Of a stretch of DNA of 64,000 nucleotides, positions 35,883 through 42,894 are shown piece after piece. Each line of letters begins with the position of its first letter. Positions within the stretch are counted from its first letter, which is position 1. The stretch spans positions 558,001 to 622,000 of the forward strand of contig NZ_CP152412.1 in the NCBI RefSeq assembly GCF_038957035.1, in the 5' to 3' direction. The stretch is from Bradyrhizobium sp. B097 (lineage in GTDB: Bacteria; Pseudomonadota; Alphaproteobacteria; Rhizobiales; Xanthobacteraceae). The notes beneath the pieces are model-generated. The model was not told the DNA's origin. It saw only the letters and a program-made list of their open reading frames with translations, and did no database searches. The position numbers and the translations under genes were made by a program.

Positions 35883-37601
35883 TCAATTCATCCCCTGCGC
35901 GCCGCGAACCAGCCTGCCCGGCCGTGCGCCGGTGGCCTTGCCTTCGCGCTGGGTCACCACGCCGGAGACGATAGTCGCGTCGTAGCCGTCGACCTGTTGC
36001 AGGAGGCGGCGGCCGCCGACCGGAAGGTCGTAATGCACCTTCGGCGGATGCAGGTGCAGCCTGTCGTAGTCGATTACGTTGACATCGGCCTTGAAGCCCG
36101 GCGCGATCACGCCGCGATCAGTGAGCCCGACCGACAGCGCGGTTTTGCGCGACTGCGCCGCGATCACGAACGGGATCGAGAGCTTCTCGCCGCGGCTGCG
36201 GTCGCGCGTCCAGTGCGTCAAGAGATAGGTCGGGAAGCTGGCATCGCAGATGATGCCGCAATGCGCGCCGCCGTCGGACAGGCCGGGCACGGCACTCGGT
36301 TCGCGCAGCATCTCATGCACGGCATCGAGATTGCCGTCGGCATAATTCAGGAACGGCACATAGAGCATGCCGCGGCCCTCGTCGGTGAGCATCGCGTCGT
36401 AGGCGAGCTCTTCCGGCTGGCGGCCCTGGCGGCGCGCCTGCGGGCCGAGCGCGTTCTCCGGCGGCTGCTCATAGTCCGGCGGATTACCCAAAAGATACAT
36501 CTTGTCGTAGTTGGGCCGGAAGAACAGCGGGTCATCGGTTGCCGTCGCGCTCTCGCTCAGGATCGCGGCGCGCACCTCGGGACGGCGCAGATGCGTCAGC
36601 TGCTCGGCCAGCGGCAGCCTGGCGATTTCGCGATAGCTCGGATGGGTCTGGAACGGGTTGCGCGACAATTCCAGCCCAAGCAGCAGCCCGACGGGGCGCG
36701 CGGCGATCTGGGTCGTGATCGACAGGCCGCGGGCGGCGGCTTCATTGATGGTGTCCATGGTCTGCCGCCAGCGCCGCGGCGCCTTGTCGGCCTGAGCGAC
36801 GGAGAACGAGATCGGGCACCTCGTGTTCTCGGCGACCCGCAGCATCATCGGCAGGTCTTCGTGGACGGTGCTCTGATCGAGCACGAATTGCAGCACGCTG
36901 CGGCCGACGCCGTGCATCGCGCCGGCGATCGCGGTCAATTCATCCTCGCCTGCCTTCAAGGTCGGCGTGTAGTCGCCGGTCGAGGTGCGGTGATTGAGCG
37001 TGCGCGAGGTCGAGAAGCCCAGCGCGCCGGATCGCACCGCGTCGCCGGCGAGCGCCGCCATCGCCTGGTTGTCCTCGGGCGTGGCGGGATCGCGGCGCGC
37101 GCCGCGCTCGCCCATCACATAGACGCGCAGCGCCGCGTGCGGCAGCTGCGCACCGATGTCCATGTCGAAGCTACGCTTCGACAGCCATTCCATGTAGTCG
37201 GGGAAGCTTTCCCACGCCCAGGGAATGCCGGCGGAGAGCACCGGCTCCGGAATGTCCTCGACGCCTTCCATCAGCTGGATCAGCCTGCCGTGATCGCTCG
37301 GCCGGCACGGTGCGAAGCCGACGCCGCAATTGCCCATGATCGCGGTGGTGACGCCGTTCTGCGACGACGGCGTGATGTCCTGGCTCCAGGTCACCTGGCC
37401 GTCGTAATGGGTGTGGACGTCAACGGAGCCTGGCGCCACCAGTCTGCCGCGGGCGTCGATCTCTTCCTTGCCCTTTGCGGAGACCTTGCCGACTTCGGTG
37501 ATCTTGCCGCCTGAGATCGCGACATCGGCTTCATAGAGATCGCCGCCCTTGCCGTCGGCGATGTTGCCGCCGCGGATCACGAGGTCTGGGGTCGAGGTCA
37601 T
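35883..37601 (-). CDS. N-acyl-D-amino-acid deacylase / D-aminoacylase-type amidohydrolase
   Basis: A 572-residue metal-dependent hydrolase of the amidohydrolase superfamily. The metal-binding HxH lies in PGSVDVHTHYDGQVTW near residue 63, a family cysteine segment in TTAIMGNCGVGFAPCRP, and the catalytic aspartate probably in GLSDGGAHCG near residue 450. The C-terminal beta-sandwich motif PGFKADVNVIDYDRL is typical. Family members deacylate N-acyl-D-amino acids; other amidohydrolases of similar length act on hydantoins or carbamoyl compounds. Start ATG is immediately before TSTPDLVIRGG, where family similarity begins. Confidence 0.9.
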   Translation of the reverse strand: MTSTPDLVIRGGNIADGKGGDLYEADVAISGGKITEVGKVSAKGKEEIDARGRLVAPGSVDVHTHYDGQVTWSQDITPSSQNGVTTAIMGNCGVGFAPCRPSDHGRLIQLMEGVEDIPEPVLSAGIPWAWESFPDYMEWLSKRSFDMDIGAQLPHAALRVYVMGERGARRDPATPEDNQAMAALAGDAVRSGALGFSTSRTLNHRTSTGDYTPTLKAGEDELTAIAGAMHGVGRSVLQFVLDQSTVHEDLPMMLRVAENTRCPISFSVAQADKAPRRWRQTMDTINEAAARGLSITTQIAARPVGLLLGLELSRNPFQTHPSYREIARLPLAEQLTHLRRPEVRAAILSESATATDDPLFFRPNYDKMYLLGNPPDYEQPPENALGPQARRQGRQPEELAYDAMLTDEGRGMLYVPFLNYADGNLDAVHEMLREPSAVPGLSDGGAHCGIICDASFPTYLLTHWTRDRSRGEKLSIPFVIAAQSRKTALSVGLTDRGVIAPGFKADVNVIDYDRLHLHPPKVHYDLPVGGRRLLQQVDGYDATIVSGVVTQREGKATGARPGRLVRGAQGMN

Positions 37602-37700
37602 GGCGTTTCATCCCGGGCTGTTCTTGGTTGCGGGCATCATGGGTGAGCCCTTGATGCTGTCAACCATCGCCGGTGAAGCTCTGGGATGCGCTGGCGATGA

Positions 37701-37877
37701 TTTGGCAGCGGGGATTGCGCGTTGCGGAAATTTGACCCCGCCGACCAGCGGCGGGTGCGGCTGAAGCTAACCGGCCTCGCGGCCGATCATCTCGCCGAAC
37801 TGTCTGCGGTTCATCTCGATGAGCTGTCGCCGATCGAGCCGCTCCTGAAGCAGGTGTTGCCGCGGCGATCGGAATGA
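37701..37877 (+). pseudogene. MarR-family regulator remnant (C-terminal part only)
   Basis: In-frame 58 codons between a TGA at 37698 and a TGA at 37875 read, in part, RKFDPADQRRVRLKLTGLAADHL and then LAELSAVHLDELSPIEPLLKQVL. This matches the wing and C-terminal helix of MarR regulators (the D-x-x-D-x-R-x-x-x-x-L-T pattern). The DNA-recognition helices and N-terminus are missing, and nothing resembling them lies in the other frames upstream. I read it as a decayed gene in the 460-bp gap between the amidohydrolase and CYTH-CHAD genes; the remainder of the gap shows nothing else. Confidence 0.6.
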
Positions 37878-38063
37878 ATTCCTGCTGCGCATAACGCTTC
37901 GCGCCCGCGCAGCGCGCTTTCTCGCGCTTGGATCGCGATGCGGCCAAATCCAACCTAAAGGCGCGATTCTAGATACAATTCGCGGCCAACGCAGCCTGCA
38001 ATGGCGCGATGTGCCTTGTCATTGTCATGAAACCTTCATAGACCATGCTTGGGGGCGATATCA

Positions 38064-39653
38064 TTGAATGGACGGCGGCCGGTCGTGACCGATGCGGGGA
38101 CTCCCATTGCCGTCAGGCATGGCGATCAGGCGGAAATCGAACTCAAGCTGCTTGCGCCGCAAGGAAGCCTCGAAAAACTGCGCGAGGCAGCCTGCATCGT
38201 GCAGCATGCGCGCAATCGCGGTGCATTTCACCGGCTGGAGACGGTTTATTACGACACGCCGGAGCGGCTGTTGTTTCAGCATGGCATGTCGCTGCGCGTG
38301 CGACGCAGCGGCAAGACCTTCGTCCAGACGCTGAAGCTTGCGCCCAATGGCGCGCAGCCTCTGATGCGACGCCAATGGGAGGCGGCGGTCGAAGGCATCG
38401 CCCCTGATCTGGCGCGGTTCCCCGCCGACGAGATCGGCGATCCCGTAGCGGCGCTGAGCAACATTGCGCTGGTGCCGGTGTTCGCGACAAAAGTGCGCCG
38501 CCACGCGCGGCAGCTCGATCTGCCCGATGCGTCGGTTGAGATCGCATTCGACGAGGGGACGATCGAGGCCGATGCGCGCCAGGAAGTGCTGTCGGAAATC
38601 GAGCTTGAATTGAAGAGCGGCAATGCCGGCGTCCTGTTCGATCTCGGAACCCAGTTGCTCGATGCAGCACCGCTGCAGATCGGCACGCGCAGCAAGGCAG
38701 AACGCGGCTATGCGCTGGCGTTCGATGTCGCGCCGTCGGCGGCGAAGGCCGAGTTGCCAGGCATCACCGCGGAGCTTGCGGTCGACGACGTCATCGCGCT
38801 GCTGGTGGGCTCCTGCTGGCACCATCTTTTGAGAAATCACGCGGTGGCCGAGCAGGGATCGGATCCCGAAGGCGTGCACCAGATGCGCGTGGCCTTGCGA
38901 CGCTTGCGGACGATCTGCGCGCTGTTCCGGCGCGACATTCCATCGCCGGCATTCCTGGCGATCAACAGCGAAGCAAAATGGCTGATGCGGCAACTCGGCA
39001 AGGCCCGGGATTGGGACGTCTTCGCCGAGACGACGATCAACCGTCTGGTCAGCGCGGTTCCGGATATCGATCTGGATGGCCTCCGCCAGGCGGTTCAACA
39101 GCAACGGAAGTCGAGCTACGGCACCTTGCAAAGCGTTCTGGCTGACCCTCGATGCAGCCGTTTCCTGCTCTCGCTGGGGCATCTGGTGGAACGCCGCGGC
39201 TGGCGCAACGAGATCGACAGCGAAGCGCTGGCTGTGCTGTCGCAGCCAATGCCGGTGCTCGCCGATCAAATTCTGGAACGATTGCATCGCAAGACATTGA
39301 AGCGTGGCGCGCGCTTCCGGCGGCTCGATATCCACGCGCAGCACAATCTCAGGATCAACCTCAAGAAGTTGCGCTATGCGGCGGAGTTCTTCCTGCCGCT
39401 TTATGCGTCCCACGCGCCGGCGAAGCGCTACGTGAAGCGGCTCGCCGGGCTGCAGACCACTCTCGGGCGGGTGTGCGACATCGGAAGCACGCGCGTGCTG
39501 CTCCATGCCATCCGGCAGGACGACCAGCCTGCGCTTCATCTCGGCATCGGCGCGATGGCCGGCTGGCTCGCCCGCGATCAGATCGCGGTGGCGAAAACGC
39601 TGCGCAAGAGTTGGCGGCGGTTCAAGACGACGCCGGCATTCTGGGGCCGGTGA
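38064..39653 (+). CDS. CYTH and CHAD domain protein
   Basis: A cytoplasmic protein of about 529 residues with an N-terminal CYTH triphosphate-tunnel domain and a C-terminal CHAD domain. CYTH features are the EIELKL strand near residue 24, TVYYDTPERLLFQHGMSLRVRRSG and EIELELKSGN. CHAD features are VHQMRVALRRLRTICALFRR, RDWDVFAETT and NLRINLKKLRYAAEFF, with many histidines and basic residues on helices. CYTH enzymes act on triphosphates or polyphosphate and CHAD domains bind polyphosphate, so a polyphosphate role is likely. The start is uncertain: TTG at 38049, TTG at 38064 (GGGGG eight bases upstream, chosen) or GTG at 38085. Confidence 0.9.
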   Translation: MNGRRPVVTDAGTPIAVRHGDQAEIELKLLAPQGSLEKLREAACIVQHARNRGAFHRLETVYYDTPERLLFQHGMSLRVRRSGKTFVQTLKLAPNGAQPLMRRQWEAAVEGIAPDLARFPADEIGDPVAALSNIALVPVFATKVRRHARQLDLPDASVEIAFDEGTIEADARQEVLSEIELELKSGNAGVLFDLGTQLLDAAPLQIGTRSKAERGYALAFDVAPSAAKAELPGITAELAVDDVIALLVGSCWHHLLRNHAVAEQGSDPEGVHQMRVALRRLRTICALFRRDIPSPAFLAINSEAKWLMRQLGKARDWDVFAETTINRLVSAVPDIDLDGLRQAVQQQRKSSYGTLQSVLADPRCSRFLLSLGHLVERRGWRNEIDSEALAVLSQPMPVLADQILERLHRKTLKRGARFRRLDIHAQHNLRINLKKLRYAAEFFLPLYASHAPAKRYVKRLAGLQTTLGRVCDIGSTRVLLHAIRQDDQPALHLGIGAMAGWLARDQIAVAKTLRKSWRRFKTTPAFWGR

Positions 39654-39686
39654 GTTTGGCAGCGGAAGGCGATCCGCGCGGGTTGC

Positions 39687-40919
39687 CTAACGGGGCTGCG
39701 CCTGGGTCGCAAGTGCGGAGGCCCGCGGCTTGCGCTCGGTGACCAGCGCAAGCAGCACCGTCAGCACCATGAAGACCGCCGAGGCGCCGAACACCCAGTG
39801 CGGCATGTGCTGATCCATGATCCAGCCGAACAGCAGCGGGCTCACGATGCCGCCGAAGTTGAAACCGGTGGAGACGATGCCGAAGGCGCGGCCCGCTGCG
39901 CCGGGAGGCGCGGCATTGCGCACCATCATGTCGCGGGACGGCGCGATCACGCCGCCAAGGAATCCGGCAAGCCCCATCGCAAGCGTGAGCGCGACGGGCG
40001 GCAGGTTCACCAGTGCGACCAGCACGACCAGCACGGCATTGACCGCGAAGCAGCCTGCGGCGAGCTGGCTGTGGCGATGGGTCCAGTCGGCGAGATAGCC
40101 GCCGGCGAGCACGCCGGCCGCGCTGGCGCCGAGGAACGCGGTCAGCGCGATGTTGGCGGTCGAGAACGACGCGCCGTAACCGCCCATCAGCGCGACCACG
40201 CCGAAATTGTTGATGCCTGAGGTCGAGAGGCTGAGCAGCGTGAAGAACGCTGTCAGCACCATCAGCGCCGGCGTGATCACGCTCGCCTTCGGGGTCGCAT
40301 CGTCCTTCGGCTTGTTCTTGTTGGCGCCGGCATCGGGAATGCCGAGCACGATCAGGAACAGCGCCACCAGCGGGCCGACCGCGCCGGCCACGATCAGCGC
40401 GCCGGGGCCGCCGATCGAGGCGACCAGCGCCGCCATGATCGCAGGCGCCACCGCGCCGCCGAGGAAGCCGGCAAAGGTGTGGATCGAGAAGGCGCGGCCC
40501 ATCCGCGCCTCGTCCATATGGGCCGAGAGGATCGCGTAGTCAGCCGGATGGTAGACGCTGTTGGCGAGGCCGAGCGCCACGGCACAGACGATCAGCGACG
40601 TATAGCTCAGATGCAGGCCGAGCCCGATCAGCGCGCAGCCGCCGATGGTCAGCCCGATCAGCAGGATCTTGCGCGCGCCGATATGGTCGGCGAGGTAGCC
40701 GATCGGCGCCTGGGTCAAGCCCGACACCACCGCAAACACCGTCAGCGCGAAACCGAGTTCGATATAGCCGACGCCGAGCTGTTGCTTCAGGAACGGGAAC
40801 AGCATCGGCAGCACGAAGATATGGAAATGGCTGACCCAATGGGCGACCGAAATTCCCGTCAGCGTGCGCAGCGCGCTGTCGGCCTTCGCTTGCTGCGGTG
40901 CGGCCAGAATGTCGACCAT
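39687..40919 (-). CDS. MFS transporter (fosmidomycin-resistance-like)
   Basis: A 410-residue twelve-helix carrier. The ATG before VDILAAPQQAKAD fits the family; 58 further in-frame codons upstream read through a repeat and are rejected. Helix 1 region ISVAHWVSHFHIFVLPMLFPFLKQQLGVGYIELG, then GYLADHIGARKILLIGLTIGG with the MFS motif A. Residues SVYHPADYAILSAHMDEARMGRAFSIHTFAG resemble Fsr-type efflux proteins. It converges on the CYTH-CHAD gene with only 33 bp between stops. Substrate unknown. Confidence 0.9.
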   Translation of the reverse strand: MVDILAAPQQAKADSALRTLTGISVAHWVSHFHIFVLPMLFPFLKQQLGVGYIELGFALTVFAVVSGLTQAPIGYLADHIGARKILLIGLTIGGCALIGLGLHLSYTSLIVCAVALGLANSVYHPADYAILSAHMDEARMGRAFSIHTFAGFLGGAVAPAIMAALVASIGGPGALIVAGAVGPLVALFLIVLGIPDAGANKNKPKDDATPKASVITPALMVLTAFFTLLSLSTSGINNFGVVALMGGYGASFSTANIALTAFLGASAAGVLAGGYLADWTHRHSQLAAGCFAVNAVLVVLVALVNLPPVALTLAMGLAGFLGGVIAPSRDMMVRNAAPPGAAGRAFGIVSTGFNFGGIVSPLLFGWIMDQHMPHWVFGASAVFMVLTVLLALVTERKPRASALATQAQPR

Positions 40920-40939
40920 GTCAGTGAAGCCCCAGTTCC

Positions 40940-40992
40940 AAAGCGTTTTCGAGCGAAGTGGGTACCGGTTCGCGTGACGAAAACGCGTCAAA
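40940..40992. repeat. Intergenic element, AAAGCGTTTTCGAGCG family
   Basis: Inverted repeat with AAAGCGTTTTCGAGCGAAGT on one side and GACGAAAACGCGTC on the other, centre GGTACCGGTTC. This sequence type is frequent upstream of Bradyrhizobium genes. It sits 20 bp before the MFS start codon, where it could affect its expression. Confidence 0.8.
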
Positions 40993-41142
40993 AAATGCCC
41001 GGCAGGGCCGGCAGAAAATAAGGGCTGGCCGCTAATTGTCCATGAACGCGGGCGCATGGCTGCCCCCGGCGCGGGCGTGCCGGATCGACACATGCGGCAT
41101 TAAAGGCGGCGACAAAGTGTGGTCCTGCGGTGATGATCAGCC

Positions 41143-42390
41143 ATGATCGACGCCAAAAAGCCGCTCCGGGTGCTTGTGTCAGAGGGCTCCAGCACCTCCG
41201 GCCGCGAGGCGATCACGATCCTGGGGCTGGCCGGCCATCACGTCGAGATCTGCGATCCTTCGCGCTGGTGCCTGGCGCGTTATTCCCGCTTTGTCCGCAA
41301 ATACCACCATTGTCCGCCGCTGCGGTCAGATCCGGCCGGCTTCCTCCGCTTCGTCGAGCGACTGTTGGCGTCGCGGCATTTCGATGTGCTGCTGCCGACC
41401 CACGAGCAGGGCTTTCTGTTCGCCCGCGCCGCGGCGCGGTTGACATCACGGACCGGTCTGGCGCTGCCGGATTTCGACAGCTATCGCGCCGTGCACAGCA
41501 AGGCCGGCTTCAGCCGGCTGCTCGACCGGCTCGGCCTGCCGCAGCCGCCGACCCGGATCGCGCGCTCGGCCGACGAGCTGCGCGAGGCGGTGCGGTTTCC
41601 ATCCGTGGTCAAGACGTCGGTCGGCACTGCCAGCCGCGGCGTCTGGTTCGTGCGCGATGCCGGCGATCTCAACCGCGCGCTCTATGATCTCGAATCCGCC
41701 GGCGATTTTGCCGGCGAGGTGCTGGCGCAGGATCTCATCACCGGCACGGTCGAGAAGGCCCAGTCGGTGTTCTGCCGCGGCAGGCTGGTCGGCTTTCACG
41801 CCTACCGGCAGATCGCGGCCGGCGTCGGCGGCGGCGAGGCAATCAAGGAGAGCGAGAGCCGGCCGGCGGTCCGTGCTGCGCTCGAGACCATCGGCGCGCA
41901 TCTCGGTTGGCACGGCGCGCTCTCGGTCGACGTCATCATGCCGCTCGACAGCGCAACGCCGCTGTTGATCGACTGCAACCCGCGGCTGGTCGAGCCCGTC
42001 AATGCGTACCGGTCCGGCACCGATCTGGTCGATCTGCTGCTGCGCGTCTCGCTCGGCGAGACGCCGGCGCCGCTGGCCGATGGTCGTGCCGGCGTGCGCA
42101 CACATCTGGCGATGCAGGCGTTGCTCGGTAGCGCATCGCGCGACGGCACCCGGCGTGACCTGATCAGGGAATGCGGCCGCATCGCCGCGGGCGAAGGTCT
42201 CTATCGGAGAAGCAGCGAGGAGTTGACGCCGGTGCGGCTCGATTGGCTCAGCGCCGTGCCGCTGGCGATGACGACAGCACTGCTGCTGGCATCGCCGCCG
42301 ATCGCCTCATCGCTGGCGCGCGGCGGCTTCGGTGCGCATCTGCTCGATCGCGCAAGTATCAAGAAGATCGAGGGTGAGGATTTCTGCTAG
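41143..42390 (+). CDS. ATP-grasp domain protein
   Basis: A 415-residue enzyme of the ATP-grasp superfamily, which ligates a carboxylate to an amine or thiol through an acyl-phosphate. The N-terminal pre-ATP-grasp domain (KPLRVLVSEGSSTSGREAITILGLAGHHVEICD) looks like a Rossmann-like fold. The ATP-grasp core includes FPSVVKTSVGTASRGVWFVRDAGDL, the glutamate region VLAQDLITGTVEKAQSVF and the metal-binding LLIDCNPRLVEPVNAY near residue 280. About 100 C-terminal residues are of unknown type. No biosynthetic neighbours are present, so substrates are unknown. The start has only a weak ribosome site. Confidence 0.87.
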   Translation: MIDAKKPLRVLVSEGSSTSGREAITILGLAGHHVEICDPSRWCLARYSRFVRKYHHCPPLRSDPAGFLRFVERLLASRHFDVLLPTHEQGFLFARAAARLTSRTGLALPDFDSYRAVHSKAGFSRLLDRLGLPQPPTRIARSADELREAVRFPSVVKTSVGTASRGVWFVRDAGDLNRALYDLESAGDFAGEVLAQDLITGTVEKAQSVFCRGRLVGFHAYRQIAAGVGGGEAIKESESRPAVRAALETIGAHLGWHGALSVDVIMPLDSATPLLIDCNPRLVEPVNAYRSGTDLVDLLLRVSLGETPAPLADGRAGVRTHLAMQALLGSASRDGTRRDLIRECGRIAAGEGLYRRSSEELTPVRLDWLSAVPLAMTTALLLASPPIASSLARGGFGAHLLDRASIKKIEGEDFC

Positions 42391-42402
42391 CCCCATCCCC
42401 AC

Positions 42403-42535
42403 GTCGTCCCGGGCAAGCGAAGCGCGACCCGGGACCCATAACCACCGAAGGTGATTGTTGTGCATCGCTGGGGCTACAGCTTGTCTCAACAACCCAACCC
42501 TGTGGTTATGGGTCCCGGCTTTCGCCGGGACGACG
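42403..42535. repeat. Intergenic element, GTCGTCCCGG..ATAACCACCG family (copy 3)
   Basis: Arms GTCGTCCCGGGC and GCCGGGACGAC, with CCATAACCACCGAAGG near the left end and TGGTTATGGGTCCCGG near the right end. It lies 12 bp after the ATP-grasp stop. Confidence 0.85.
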
Positions 42536-42558
42536 TGGGGATGGATATCGCTGATCCC

Positions 42559-42732
42559 TCACAACGGCTCGTCATCATTGCCGTAGCGATCGACCTTCGG
42601 CGTGGCGATGTCGCCGTCCTCGTAATAATCGTCGTCCTGTGGCGCCGCGGGCGGCGGAGGCTTTTTCGACTTGTCGTCGGTCTTGTCGTCGATCTTGCCG
42701 CCGCCCTTGCTCTTCTTTCCGGCCTTGGCCAT
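42559..42732 (-). CDS. Small charged low-complexity protein (57 aa)
   Basis: An open frame of 58 codons with AGGGGAAACGC directly before its ATG, a strong ribosome site. The product has a basic N-terminus (MAKAGKKSKGGGKIDDK), a KKPPPPAAPQ stretch and an acidic C-terminus (DDDYYEDGDIA, then YGNDDEPL). It has no membrane segment and is predicted to be disordered. Codon use is GC-rich and normal for the window. I do not recognise a family; the lysine-then-aspartate composition could suit a nucleic-acid or ribosome-associated small protein, which is only a guess. Confidence 0.65.
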   Translation of the reverse strand: MAKAGKKSKGGGKIDDKTDDKSKKPPPPAAPQDDDYYEDGDIATPKVDRYGNDDEPL

Positions 42733-42847
42733 GCGTTTCCCCTGCGCGGGTCAAATCAGCTGCCGGAATTCTACCCCAGTTCGCCGGGGTTTGTAACGTA
42801 AGGAGATGGGCGCGGCCGGGTCACACCCGCCGCGCCGGTTTTGCTGG

Positions 42848-42894
42848 AGCATGATCTTTTCGGAAAGCCGGTCCCCACTTTTCCGGATCATGCT
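42848..42894. repeat. Palindromic intergenic element, AGCATGATC family (copy 2)
   Basis: Second copy of the element at 2406, with arms AGCATGATC/GATCATGCT and centre GGAAAGCCGGTCCCC. It directly abuts the TAG stop of btuB, the same placement relative to the neighbouring minus-strand gene as copy 1. It may form the 3-prime hairpin of the btuB mRNA. Confidence 0.85.
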
